From Muribaculaceae bacterium Isolate-013 (NCI) (GTDB taxonomy: Bacteria > Bacteroidota > Bacteroidia > Bacteroidales > Muribaculaceae): a stretch of 44,861 nt of DNA. Of this stretch, positions 6,982-15,655 are shown piece by piece. The DNA is taken from positions 1 through 44,861 of the forward strand of contig SCEJ01000022.1 of NCBI GenBank assembly GCA_004102785.1. The letters are read 5' to 3'. Position numbers and translations under genes: made by a program. A model generated the notes under the pieces. That model saw nothing but the letters and a program-made list of their open reading frames with translations, was not told the DNA's origin and did not search any database. Numbering within the stretch: the first letter of the stretch is position 1; the number at the start of each line of letters is the position of its first letter.

Positions 6982-8940
6982 ATGACAGATATAAACGACG
7001 AAATCAAAGCCATTGAGGCCCAGGAGGAATACTCCGCAAGCAACATACAGGTGCTCGAAGGCCTTGAAGCCGTGCGCAAACGCCCGGCGATGTACATCGG
7101 CGACATCAGCGCCAAAGGCCTCCATCACCTCGTCTACGAGGTTGTAGACAACTCAATCGACGAAGCCCTCGCCGGCTTCTGCTCCCATATAGAAGTCACA
7201 ATCAACGAGGACAATTCAATCACCGTTGACGACAACGGCCGAGGCATCCCCGTCGACATGCACGAGAAAGAGCACAAAAGCGCCCTCGAGGTTGTGCTCA
7301 CAGTGCTCCATGCCGGCGGTAAATTCGACAAAGGCTCCTACAAAGTGTCAGGCGGTCTGCACGGCGTGGGCGTGAGCTGCGTTAACGCACTCTCGACCTA
7401 CCTGCGCGCCGAAGTGCGCCGTGGCGGAAAAGTCTACCGCCAGGAATACTCCTGCGGCAAACCCACCTCGGAGCTCACAGTCATCGGCGAAACCGACGAC
7501 CACGGCACATCAGTGACCTTCCTGCCCGACGCATCGATTTTCACCGCCACAGTCTACGACTACAACACCCTGGCAAACCGCCTGCGCGACCTCGCCTTCC
7601 TCAATGCCGGAATAACACTGACACTCACCGACAAACGCGACCTTGACGAAAACAGCCGACCCCGAAGCGAAGTATTCTACTCCGAAACAGGCCTCGAGGA
7701 CTTCGTGAAATACATCGACTCCTCGAAAGAATCACTCATCAACGACGTAATCCACCTCGACACAGAGCGCGGAGGCATTCCCGTGGAAGTAGCCCTCACC
7801 TACAACACAACCTTCAACGAAAACGTCTACTCCTTCGTCAACAACATCAACACCATTGAGGGCGGCACACACCTCACCGGCTTCCGCCGAGGACTCACCA
7901 CCACCCTCAAGAAATACGCCGAGGACAACCGTCTCCTCGAAAAAGCAAAAGTCGAAATCTCCGCCGAAGACTTCCGCGAAGGCCTCACGGCAGTGGTCTC
8001 CGTAAAAGTGATGGAGCCCCAGTTCGAGGGGCAGACCAAAACAAAACTCGGCAACTCCGAAGTGGCAGGCCCCGTTTCGGCCGCCGTTTCCGAAGCGCTC
8101 CGCAACTACCTCGAAGAGCATCCCAAGGAAGCGAAAATCATCGTGGAGAAAGTGGTTCTCGCCGCACAGGCCCGCCAGGCCGCCTACAACGCACGCGTGA
8201 AAGTGCAGCGCAAATCCCCCCTATGCGGCGGCGGCCTCCCCGGCAAACTCGCCGACTGCTCCAGCCGCACCGCCGAGGAATGCGAGATTTTCCTGGTCGA
8301 GGGTGACTCCGCAGGCGGCACTGCAAAATCAGGCCGCGACCGCCGCTTCCAGGCCATCCTCCCCCTTCGAGGCAAAGTGCTCAACGTGGAGAAAGCCATG
8401 GACCACAAGGTTTTCGACTCAGAGCAGATCACCAACATATTCCGTGCCCTGCGCGTAACCATCGGCACCGAGAACGACCCCAAGGAAGCCAACCTCTCCC
8501 GCCTGGCATACCACAAAGTAATCATCATGACCGATGCCGACGTCGACGGCTCGCACATCGCCACCCTGCTGATGACACTCTTCTTCCGCCGCATGCGCCC
8601 CATTATCGAACAGGGCTACCTCTACCTGGCCACCCCGCCGCTCTACAAATGCTCGCGAGGCAAAGTAGAGGAATACTGCTGGACCGACCAGCAGCGCCAG
8701 GCGTTCGTCGACAAATACGGCCCCCAGACCAAAGTACAGCGCTACAAAGGTCTCGGCGAGATGAGCGACACCGAGCTGCGCGACACCACCATGTCGCCCG
8801 AGCACCGCCTTCTGAAGCAGGTACACATCTCCGACGCCGCCGAAGCCGACCGAATCTTCTCCATGCTCATGGGCGAGGACGTGGCTCCACGCCGCGACTT
8901 CATCGAAGCCAACGCAAACTACGCCAACATCGACGCTTAA
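6982..8940 (+). CDS. gyrB: DNA gyrase subunit B
   Basis: This is the ATPase/TOPRIM subunit of the type IIA topoisomerase that introduces negative supercoils with GyrA. The 652-residue protein has the GHKL ATPase domain (EVVDNSIDEA near residue 53, DDNGRGIPVD, GGLHGVGVSCVNALS), the transducer domain, and the TOPRIM domain with EGDSAGGTAKSGRDR near residue 438 and DADVDGSH near residue 518. The C-terminal tail has the usual QRYKGLGEM block. Length and motifs fit bacterial GyrB without a large insertion; ParE is the alternative but less likely. The frame is open upstream to 6892, but the promoter overlaps that part, so the ATG at 6982 is the start. gyrA is not in the window. Confidence 0.95.
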   Translation: MTDINDEIKAIEAQEEYSASNIQVLEGLEAVRKRPAMYIGDISAKGLHHLVYEVVDNSIDEALAGFCSHIEVTINEDNSITVDDNGRGIPVDMHEKEHKSALEVVLTVLHAGGKFDKGSYKVSGGLHGVGVSCVNALSTYLRAEVRRGGKVYRQEYSCGKPTSELTVIGETDDHGTSVTFLPDASIFTATVYDYNTLANRLRDLAFLNAGITLTLTDKRDLDENSRPRSEVFYSETGLEDFVKYIDSSKESLINDVIHLDTERGGIPVEVALTYNTTFNENVYSFVNNINTIEGGTHLTGFRRGLTTTLKKYAEDNRLLEKAKVEISAEDFREGLTAVVSVKVMEPQFEGQTKTKLGNSEVAGPVSAAVSEALRNYLEEHPKEAKIIVEKVVLAAQARQAAYNARVKVQRKSPLCGGGLPGKLADCSSRTAEECEIFLVEGDSAGGTAKSGRDRRFQAILPLRGKVLNVEKAMDHKVFDSEQITNIFRALRVTIGTENDPKEANLSRLAYHKVIIMTDADVDGSHIATLLMTLFFRRMRPIIEQGYLYLATPPLYKCSRGKVEEYCWTDQQRQAFVDKYGPQTKVQRYKGLGEMSDTELRDTTMSPEHRLLKQVHISDAAEADRIFSMLMGEDVAPRRDFIEANANYANIDA

Positions 8941-8958
8941 ACTATCACAACATACCAC

Positions 8959-8996
8959 GCAAGGCCCACGGCTCTCCGCAGCGCGGGCCTTGCGTT
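8959..8996 (+). terminator. Terminator after gyrB
   Basis: GCAAGGCCC (8959-8967) pairs with GGGCCTTGC (8985-8993) and is followed by GTTTAAC. The loop is 17 nt. Confidence 0.75.
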
Positions 8997-9132
8997 TAAC
9001 ATTTATTGGCCTTCGGGCGTTATATAGTCAAAGCCCCGGCATATAAGCCGGCATCTACGGCTCTCCGACAGCAAAGGGTATCGACCCTTTCTCTCCGTCT
9101 CTCCCGAATACCGCTAACAACAAAACCGATTT

Positions 9133-11493
9133 ATGGCCCGACAAAACGCATCACGACCCGCAGTATCACTCAGAGCACGGGTTGAAGAATACATAGCTCA
9201 ACAGAAAAACAACTCATTCAACTACAAGCAGGTGGCTCACGCCATCGGCGCCTCGGGCACCGCCCGCCAGAAACAGGTGGCACTCATGCTGGCCGAAATG
9301 GCATTCGACGGCGAAATCATCGAGGTTGCGCCCGGAGCATTCAAATCGCCGCAGCGCACAAACGTGGCAGTAGGCACTTTCGTGCGGCGCCACAACGGCA
9401 AGAACTCGGTGATAACCGACCAGGACAACGAAACCATCTTCGTGGCCGAACGCAACTCCATGCACGCCCTCAACGGCGACCGCGTGCGCGTAAACGTGGC
9501 TGCCAACCGGCCAGGAAAGGAAGCCGAAGCCGAAGTAGTGGAAATCATCGAGCGAAAAGAGCAGTCGTTCATCGGCACTCTCCAGGTCGACAAAACCGTG
9601 ACATTCCTCAAAACCGACTCCAAATTCCTCGGCTTCGACATCTTCATCCCCAAAAACAAACTCAAAGGGGGCGCAGACGGCGACAAAGCGGTGGTAAAAA
9701 TCACCGAATGGCCCGACGACGCCAAGAATCCGCGCGGCGAGGTAATCGACATCCTCGGCAAAGCCGGCGAGAACAACGCCGAGATTCACGCCATTCTCGC
9801 CGAATTCGGACTCCCATACAAATATCCCCAGAATGTGGAGCGCGCGGCCGACAAAATCACCGCCGGAATTACTCCCGAAGAGATTGCCCTCCGCGAGGAT
9901 TTCCGCTCCGTGACCACCTTCACTATCGACCCCAAGGATGCCAAGGACTTCGACGACGCCCTCTCCATCCGCCAGCTACCCAACGGCAACTGGGAAGTAG
10001 GCGTGCATATCGCCGACGTGACACACTACGTGAAGCCCGGCTCCATAATCGACAAGGAAGCCAAAGAGCGCGCCACTTCGGTATATCTCGTTGACCGGGT
10101 GGTGCCGATGCTCCCCGAGCACCTCTGCAACGGCATCTGCTCGCTGCGCCCCAACGAGGAAAAGCTGGCTTTCTCATGCATCTTCGAGCTTGACAACAAC
10201 GCCGAAGTACTCAACGCACGCATCGCCCGCACCGTAATAGAGTCAGACCGCCGATTCGCCTACGAGGAAGCACAGGAAATCATAGAGACCGGCTCAGGCG
10301 ACCTCGCTCCGGAAATCCTCACCCTCGACCGCCTGGCAAAACTGCTGCGTGCGCGCCGATTTGAAAACGGCTCGGTCGACTTCGACCGCGAAGAGGTGAA
10401 ATTCGACATCGACGAAACAGGCCATCCGGTCGGTGTATTCTTCAAGGTATCAAAGGACGCCAACAAACTCATCGAGGAATTCATGCTCCTGGCCAACCGC
10501 TCGGTGGCACAGGCTATCGGCAAACCCGCCGGACGGCGCAAAGCCAAAGCGTTCGTGTACCGTGTGCACGACATGCCCGACACATCGCGCCTCCAGGACC
10601 TCGCCTCGATTGCAGCAGCCTTCGGCTACAAAATCAAGACCTCAGGCTCGTCGGCCGCCGTAAACCGCTCCATAAACAAGATGCTCGCCGACATCAAAGG
10701 CAAAGGAGAGGAAAACTACCTCTCGGTGCTGGCAATACGCACCATGGCAAAAGCCATCTACACCACCGAGAACATCGGCCACTACGGACTGGGATTCGAC
10801 TACTACACCCACTTCACATCGCCCATACGCCGCTACCCCGACATGATGGTGCACCGCCTGCTCGAACGATACCTCAAAGGCGGACGCTCTGTCGACCTCG
10901 AAAAACTCGAGGAGGAATGCAAACATTCCTCCGACATGGAGCAGCTCGCCGCCAACGCCGAGCGCGCCTCCATAAAATACAAACAGGTCGAATACATGGC
11001 CGACCATATATCGGAGGAGTTCGACGGCATGATTTCAGGCGTTACCGAATGGGGTATATACGTTGAACTCGATGAAAACAAATGCGAAGGGCTCGTGCCG
11101 ATGCGCGACCTCGCCGACGACTACTACGATTTCGACGAGAAAGCCCACTGCATACGCGGACGCCGTCGCGGCAACGTCTACCGCCTCGGCGACAAAGTGC
11201 GCGTGCGCGTTGCCAACGCCAACCTCGAGCGCAAGCAGCTCGACTTCCTGCTCGTCAATCCGGCCGGCCAACGTCCCGGCGAGGACGACCTGGGACGCAC
11301 CGTCACCGTAGCGCAGGCTCTAGCCGACACCGCCACAAAAAAAGCGGCGCGATATGCCTCCGGAAAGAAACCCCGCTCGCAGAAAGGCGCACCCAAACCC
11401 AAAGCTGAAAAAGAAGCACGCAAGCAGCGCCGCCAGGCCGCTCAGAAGAGTGCTGCCAAAAAAGCCGGACAGCGCCGCTCGCGCAAATCATGA
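9133..11493 (+). CDS. rnr: Ribonuclease R (VacB/RNB family 3'-5' exoribonuclease)
   Basis: The 786-residue enzyme degrades structured RNA processively from the 3' end in the cytoplasm. The N-terminal region holds a helix-turn-helix and cold-shock-like domains. The RNB catalytic domain includes TIDPKDAKDFDDALSI from about residue 264, whose Asp residues bind the metal. Further RNB blocks are DRVVPMLPEHLCNGICSL and YTHFTSPIRRYPDMMVHR. An S1 domain follows from about residue 630 (GMISGVTEWGIYVELDEN). The last 40 or so residues are a Lys/Arg-rich tail, common in RNase R and absent from RNase II. The ATG at 9133 is about 140 nt after the gyrB terminator. Confidence 0.95.
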   Translation: MARQNASRPAVSLRARVEEYIAQQKNNSFNYKQVAHAIGASGTARQKQVALMLAEMAFDGEIIEVAPGAFKSPQRTNVAVGTFVRRHNGKNSVITDQDNETIFVAERNSMHALNGDRVRVNVAANRPGKEAEAEVVEIIERKEQSFIGTLQVDKTVTFLKTDSKFLGFDIFIPKNKLKGGADGDKAVVKITEWPDDAKNPRGEVIDILGKAGENNAEIHAILAEFGLPYKYPQNVERAADKITAGITPEEIALREDFRSVTTFTIDPKDAKDFDDALSIRQLPNGNWEVGVHIADVTHYVKPGSIIDKEAKERATSVYLVDRVVPMLPEHLCNGICSLRPNEEKLAFSCIFELDNNAEVLNARIARTVIESDRRFAYEEAQEIIETGSGDLAPEILTLDRLAKLLRARRFENGSVDFDREEVKFDIDETGHPVGVFFKVSKDANKLIEEFMLLANRSVAQAIGKPAGRRKAKAFVYRVHDMPDTSRLQDLASIAAAFGYKIKTSGSSAAVNRSINKMLADIKGKGEENYLSVLAIRTMAKAIYTTENIGHYGLGFDYYTHFTSPIRRYPDMMVHRLLERYLKGGRSVDLEKLEEECKHSSDMEQLAANAERASIKYKQVEYMADHISEEFDGMISGVTEWGIYVELDENKCEGLVPMRDLADDYYDFDEKAHCIRGRRRGNVYRLGDKVRVRVANANLERKQLDFLLVNPAGQRPGEDDLGRTVTVAQALADTATKKAARYASGKKPRSQKGAPKPKAEKEARKQRRQAAQKSAAKKAGQRRSRKS

Positions 11494-11542
11494 CAGCCAA
11501 CCCTCTAAACTTTGTAAACCGCTAATTATCACATAGAATCAT

Positions 11543-12646
11543 ATGTCACTTCAATGTGGAATCGTAGGACTTCCCAATGTAGGAAAGTCCACCCTCTTCA
11601 ACTGTCTCTCCAACGCCAAGGCGCAGTCGGCCAACTTCCCCTTCTGCACCATAGAGCCGAACGTCGGCGTAATCACCGTGCCCGACGACCGGCTCAACAG
11701 ACTCGTGGAGATGTGCCAGCCAAAATCCGTAGTGCCCGCCACGGTTGAGATCGTTGACATCGCAGGTCTCGTAAAGGGTGCCAGCAAGGGAGAGGGCCTC
11801 GGCAACAAGTTCCTCGCCAACATACGCGAGACCGACGCCATCCTCCACGTGCTCCGATGCTTCGACAACGACAACATAACCCACGTTGACGGCACCGTCG
11901 ACCCCGTGCGCGACAAGGAGATAATCGACTACGAACTCCAGCTAAAGGACCTCGAGACTATCGAGGCACGCATAGCCAAGACGCAGAAGCAGGCTCAGAC
12001 CGGCGGCGACAAACTCGCCAAAGCCCAGCTTGAAGTCTACCTCAAATATAAAGAAGCCCTCGACCAGGGCAAGCCGGCGCGCTCCGTGGTGCTCGACACC
12101 CCCGACGAGCGCAAAATCGGACACGACCTCTTCCTGCTTACCAACAAGCCGGTGCTCTACGTGTGCAACGTCGACGACTCCTCGGCCGTCGACGGCAACA
12201 AATATGTGGAAGCCGTGCGCGAAGCCATCAAAGAGGAGGGCGCAGGCCTCCTCATAGTGGCCGCGCAGACCGAAAGCGAAATCGCCGAGCTCGACACCTA
12301 CGAGGAGCGCCGGGAATTCCTTCAGGAAATCGGCCTTGAGGAATCGGGCGTGGCACGCCTCATACGCGCAGCCTACTCCCTGCTAAACCTCCAGACCTTC
12401 TTCACCGCCGGTGCCGACGAATGCCGCGCCTGGACCTTCATCCGCGGCTCAAAAGCCCCGCAGTGCGCCGGAGTCATCCACTCCGACTTCGAGAAAGGGT
12501 TCATCCGCGCCGAAGTAATCAAATACGACGACTACGTAAACCTCGGCGGCGAGACCGCCGTGCGCGAAGCCGGACGCCTCGGAGTGGAAGGGAAGGAATA
12601 CGTGGTGCAGGACGGCGACATAATGCACTTCCGATTCAACGTCTGA
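11543..12646 (+). CDS. ychF: Redox-regulated ATPase / Obg-family GTPase YchF
   Basis: The 367-residue product is a P-loop NTPase of the Obg superfamily that prefers ATP and associates with ribosomes. It begins with [16 protein letters not shown] (G1), then [11 protein letters not shown] (switch I region), [17 protein letters not shown] (G3) and [11 protein letters not shown] (altered G4, consistent with ATP preference). The C-terminal TGS domain includes the conserved block [14 protein letters not shown]. Full family length. It starts 49 nt after rnr and may share its transcript. It is the last chromosomal gene before the island. Confidence 0.96.
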   Translation: MSLQCGIVGLPNVGKSTLFNCLSNAKAQSANFPFCTIEPNVGVITVPDDRLNRLVEMCQPKSVVPATVEIVDIAGLVKGASKGEGLGNKFLANIRETDAILHVLRCFDNDNITHVDGTVDPVRDKEIIDYELQLKDLETIEARIAKTQKQAQTGGDKLAKAQLEVYLKYKEALDQGKPARSVVLDTPDERKIGHDLFLLTNKPVLYVCNVDDSSAVDGNKYVEAVREAIKEEGAGLLIVAAQTESEIAELDTYEERREFLQEIGLEESGVARLIRAAYSLLNLQTFFTAGADECRAWTFIRGSKAPQCAGVIHSDFEKGFIRAEVIKYDDYVNLGGETAVREAGRLGVEGKEYVVQDGDIMHFRFNV

Positions 12647-12848
12647 GCATCCCGCCGGAAATGGCACGCTCAGTAACAACCACTTCCTTTTCATCAAATT
12701 GTTAATTATACCGGCGACGATATCATTGGAAAAGTTTTTTTGTGTCTTTGCAGGTGCACACCGTCCGGAAGCCCCTGTCTGCGGGACAGAGGGCGGGAAC
12801 ATACATTTTAGAAAGCGTTTATCACACGCTTAATTCTTTACAATTGGG
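12647..12848 (+). other. Intergenic stretch left of the island: promoter-like box and hairpins
   Basis: TGTCTTTG at 12743-12750 resembles a -7 box. Downstream are a strong hairpin, GCCCCTGTC-TGCG-GGACAGAGGGC (about 12769-12792), and a smaller one, AAGCG...CGCTT (12813-12831). No protein-coding frame is supported. The transcript started here would run into the left island junction, so it appears to be the 5' part of a structured leader or RNA now separated from its 3' part at 22461-22648. Confidence 0.45.
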
Positions 12849-12859
12849 AATTCTCGCAA
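12834..12859 (+). other. Left half of a structured sequence split by island insertion
   Basis: TTCTTTACAATTGG (12834-12847) and TTCTCGCA (12851-12858) are complementary to CCAATTGTAAGAA (22636-22648) and TGCGAGAA (22624-22631), with one bulged base and a small internal loop. The partner lies beyond the right island junction, so the stem exists only in the uninterrupted chromosome. Confidence 0.5.
12845..12859 (+). repeat. attL: left attachment-site repeat of the island
   Basis: TGGGAATTCTCGCAA matches TGGAAATTCTCGCAA at 22446-22460 at 14 of 15 positions, with the last 11 bases (AATTCTCGCAA) identical. The sequences diverge on both sides. It lies about 220 nt before the integrase gene, the usual position for a tyrosine-recombinase att site. 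Confidence 0.7.
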
Positions 12860-13022
12860 GAGTTAGGAGGGATTATTTGAGGATTTGCTATCTTTTTCTT
12901 TCCGTTGCTAATCAGCATATTATAAGATTTTGGATTTTGCCTGAATTGGGCCTATTTGGGGAATTTTCGCGTTCAGTACACAATTTGTACGATTCAGTTG
13001 TTAATAGTTGTATAGGGCGATT

Positions 13023-13052
13023 TTTGCGGATTATTAGTTCGCACTAACTTTG
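13023..13052 (+). promoter_or_regulatory. Integrase promoter
   Basis: TTTG (13023-13026), 18 nt, then TAACTTTG (13045-13052) fits the -33/-7 pattern with slightly short spacing. It lies 25 nt before the ATG at 13078. Confidence 0.65.
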
Positions 13053-13077
13053 CGTATAAACACAAAATTAGGCTCTT

Positions 13078-14322
13078 ATGGCAAAAATCGAAACAAAGAA
13101 CAAACAGAATCCGAAACTCGTGCAAACTACCCTCAAGGATGGTCGTGCAAGTCTTGCGTTGGAGTATTATCTCGGTCGCTCGGAGTCGCCTGTCCTTGAT
13201 GACGAGGGTAATCAGGTATTCTATACTTCCGGCGCAATGTCAGGCAAACCGAAATACAAAGTCAAGCACAACCGCAAGCGCGAGAATCTGAATCTTTATA
13301 TATGGATTCATCCGCGCTCACCTCAGGAGCGCACACAAAACCGCAATACTCTCGCTCTCGCCGAAAAGATACGTTTTGAGCGTGAACAGGAATTCCTTGA
13401 AGACCGCGAGGGATACCGACTGAAAAAGGAGAAAGAGGTGGACTTGCTGCGCTACTTCCGCAAGCATCGCGAAGATGAGGTATATGCCCGTTCCACCCGT
13501 ATCGGCTTCGGCACGGCTTATCGCCGTATCATTGACTTTCTTGGCAGTATGCCAAAATACAAGAAGTATGTCGATTTTCTCCGCATGGATCTTCTGACTC
13601 CTGAAATGGTCGGCGGATATGTGGAGTATCTGAAAAAAGTGTCTGTCGGAGATGGCGGCGCACGAACTTACGGACTATTTAAGAAAGTCATCACCACTGC
13701 TGTGGAAGAAGGCTTGATGAAAAAGAATCCGTGCAAAGGTATCGCCATGCGCAAGGATGCCTATGCAATCAAAAAGCAAATTTTGACGCTTGATGAGATA
13801 AGGAGGCTTGCCTCAACTCCCTTTGCCGGGAGTTATCCCGACATAAGGAGAGCGTTTCTTTTCAGTCTCTACACAGGTATCAGATGGCGAGATGTAAGCC
13901 AGCTCACTTATGAGAATGTCGATTTGTCTTCCGGCTTATTAAAATTCGAGCAGAGCAAGATTGCAGGGCGTAGCAAAAGTAGTAGTGTGGTTACACCGTT
14001 GAGTCCGATGTTGCATAAGATTATCGGAGAGCCTGAAGTGCATGGAGATTGCCGACAGCTTATTTTCTCGCTGCCCACATGGTCAACTTGTGTGAAACAG
14101 TTAGACGCTTGGGTAAAGGCGGCAGGAATAGGAAAGCATATAACATGGCATTGCGCCCGGCATTCTTTCGCCGTGAACATCCTTAACGGCGGAGCGAACA
14201 TCAAAACCGTCCAATCATTGATGGGCCACGCCAGCATAGAGATGACGGAAAAATATCTGCGTGTGGTCGATGAACTGAAACACAAGGCTATCAACAGCCT
14301 CCCCGAATTGGATTACGAGTGA
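13078..14322 (+). CDS. Tyrosine recombinase / site-specific integrase
   Basis: The 414-residue product belongs to the Bacteroidota integrases with an arm-binding N-terminus, a SAM-like core-binding domain (about residues 125-225) and a C-terminal catalytic domain. Catalytic residues are visible: Arg in YTGIRWRD near residue 266, the HxxR box HCARHSFA near residue 358, and the nucleophile Tyr in GHASIEMTEKYLRV near residue 392. It catalyses integration and excision between att sites, here most likely the repeats at 12849 and 22450. The ATG follows a promoter box by 25 nt. No excisionase gene is evident. Confidence 0.95.
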   Translation: MAKIETKNKQNPKLVQTTLKDGRASLALEYYLGRSESPVLDDEGNQVFYTSGAMSGKPKYKVKHNRKRENLNLYIWIHPRSPQERTQNRNTLALAEKIRFEREQEFLEDREGYRLKKEKEVDLLRYFRKHREDEVYARSTRIGFGTAYRRIIDFLGSMPKYKKYVDFLRMDLLTPEMVGGYVEYLKKVSVGDGGARTYGLFKKVITTAVEEGLMKKNPCKGIAMRKDAYAIKKQILTLDEIRRLASTPFAGSYPDIRRAFLFSLYTGIRWRDVSQLTYENVDLSSGLLKFEQSKIAGRSKSSSVVTPLSPMLHKIIGEPEVHGDCRQLIFSLPTWSTCVKQLDAWVKAAGIGKHITWHCARHSFAVNILNGGANIKTVQSLMGHASIEMTEKYLRVVDELKHKAINSLPELDYE

Positions 14323-14439
14323 TAATGCGCTGACAGTATATTGGCATGAAGATGGCAGTGTGCTGTCAGTGCATTATCCTATGTTTCGTTGTTCTTCAAT
14401 TGAAATCGCCCTATAAACAAAAAAACACAATCTTTCGGT

Positions 14440-14485
14440 CGTGCAATCTTCGTCACTACAAGACGATGTTTGCACGGCTTTTTCT
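14440..14485 (+). terminator. Hairpin terminator after integrase
   Basis: CGTGCAA (14440-14446) pairs with TTGCACG (14470-14476), with an inner TCGTC/GACGA pairing, followed by GCTTTTTCTTTT. It lies about 120 nt after the integrase stop. Confidence 0.65.
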
Positions 14486-14577
14486 TTTCGCCGCCAATCC
14501 CAATGAAAACAAAAAAGAAAAATGGAGTGTGAAAATCGGCAATGGGGATTACGACTTTGGAGTAAGACCAACCTAAC

Positions 14578-14640
14578 ATTCGGCAAGGGTTTTGAGCAGC
14601 TAAATCTATTTCGCGCTGCTCAAAACATACCTTGCCGAAT
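14578..14640. repeat. Long inverted repeat / hairpin in island non-coding region
   Basis: ATTCGGCAAGG pairs with CCTTGCCGAAT, and inside it TTTTGAGCAGC pairs with GCTGCTCAAAA, separated by small asymmetric bulges and a 14-nt loop. No T run follows, so a role as recombination, transfer-origin or protein-binding site is possible. The function is not determined. Confidence 0.6.
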
Positions 14641-15041
14641 CCCGACGGATTCCGTTGTACGTTAAGTAATTATATAAGGTTGTGGAATACGGGACCCCGG
14701 ATTTTATGCCGGATTCATGTCTGAAATCGGGAAAATTGGCATTTCAGTCTGTTTGAATGTAAAATGGATATAAAAATTCGGGATGGCAATGAGGGAAGAA
14801 TAAGATTTTGCAAAGGATAGTTAAGGTCGTTTCGGACTAAATATGTAATGAAGTTATGGCTCTAAAAGGAATAAACCGCAATAATACAGATAGTTAACGA
14901 TAGCGGTCTTGATTGCAAGACGGCTGAAATGATGTAATGACGTATTGACGTATTTATTTATGAATGTCATGACGTAATGATGTATTTACGTGTTGATGTG
15001 CTTATGTATGATTGTATTGGAATATTTTAGTCTGAATGTAT

Positions 15042-15186
15042 GGATAGATAACTGAATGACTGGGTTTTCCAATGATTGACTGATTGAATGACTGAATGAT
15101 TGAGTGACTGATTGACTGACTGGTCATTCAGTTGATTGAATGATTGAATGACTGACAGACTGAATGATTGATTGGCTGAGTGATTG
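15042..15186. repeat. Degenerate TGAN (4-bp/8-bp) low-complexity tract
   Basis: About 145 bp are built almost entirely of TGAY/TGAA tetranucleotides, such as TGACTGATTGAATGACTG, with interruptions. The pattern is imperfect, so it is a decayed tandem repeat rather than a fresh microsatellite. It is strongly purine/pyrimidine biased per strand and phases with 4-bp and 8-bp periods. There are no CRISPR-like spacers. Confidence 0.75.
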
Positions 15187-15493
15187 GTCATAAAGCAAGC
15201 CTTATGACTGCCCAATTGAAGTAAAGACCGTCCAATCTGTCCGTTGATTTTCAGCCATTAGATTTTTCATCATGCAATTTTGAAATCAGAACTTCCAAGC
15301 TTGTTTTAGAGAAGTTGACTTCCGATATTGAGATATTCGATTTTAGATAATACCAATGGCATCTAATCTTTAGGTCTGTTGATGATTTTTATTCGGATTG
15401 AGTTTCGCTGATTTTACGAGTCTTAAAGGATTTTGAGGTTGTGAGCCTAAAATTTAATTTGCTCTTCGCCATAGAATCAAACGAAATTTTTTG

Positions 15494-15522
15494 TAACTTT
15501 GCAATCTACTATGCGTAGTAGA
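15494..15522 (+). promoter_or_regulatory. Promoter -7 box with overlapping palindromic operator for the defence operon
   Basis: TAACTTTG (15494-15501) is a consensus -7 box. Four bases downstream begins the palindrome TCTACTA-TGCG-TAGTAGA (15505-15522), which covers the predicted transcription start. A palindrome there is the expected position for a repressor or methyltransferase autoregulation site. No separate controller gene is present in the island. Confidence 0.6.
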
Positions 15523-15570
15523 CTGACAAAGACCACGACATAATAAAATAGATTATCTCAACATATAAAG

Positions 15571-15635
15571 GAGCTTCCTTGTAGTCGCATAAAGGCTTGG
15601 TCGCCTGTCAGAACTATAAGGAGGCTCTTTTGTTT
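15571..15635 (+). promoter_or_regulatory. Attenuator-like hairpin in the leader of the defence operon
   Basis: GAGCTTCCTT (15571-15580) pairs with AAGGAGGCTC (15618-15627), one G-U pair included, followed directly by TTTTGTTTT. It lies between the promoter and the GTG start at 15656 and has the form of an intrinsic terminator, so it could reduce or condition expression of the operon. Confidence 0.5.
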
Positions 15636-15655
15636 TCGCCAAAGGACATCTTACC

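Larger units (their letters stand above)
14323..15493. other. 1.2-kb non-coding stretch inside the island
   Basis: No supported coding sequence. It contains a hairpin with a T-rich 3' side (14440-14485), a long hairpin (14578-14640), and a low-complexity TGAN tract (about 15042-15186). From 14640 to 15040 the sequence is AT-rich, with several GTAATGACGTATTGACGTA-like near-repeats at 14934-14995. Open frames across the TGAN tract (for example on the minus strand at 15027-15215) are products of the repeat. Confidence 0.6.

Noticed and set aside
15042-15186. CRISPR array
   Set aside because: The repeats are 4-8 bp low-complexity units with no spacers and no cas genes.
15027-15215. 62-residue Asn/Gln/Ser-rich protein on the minus strand
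   Set aside because: Its composition follows directly from translation of the TGAN repeat tract.
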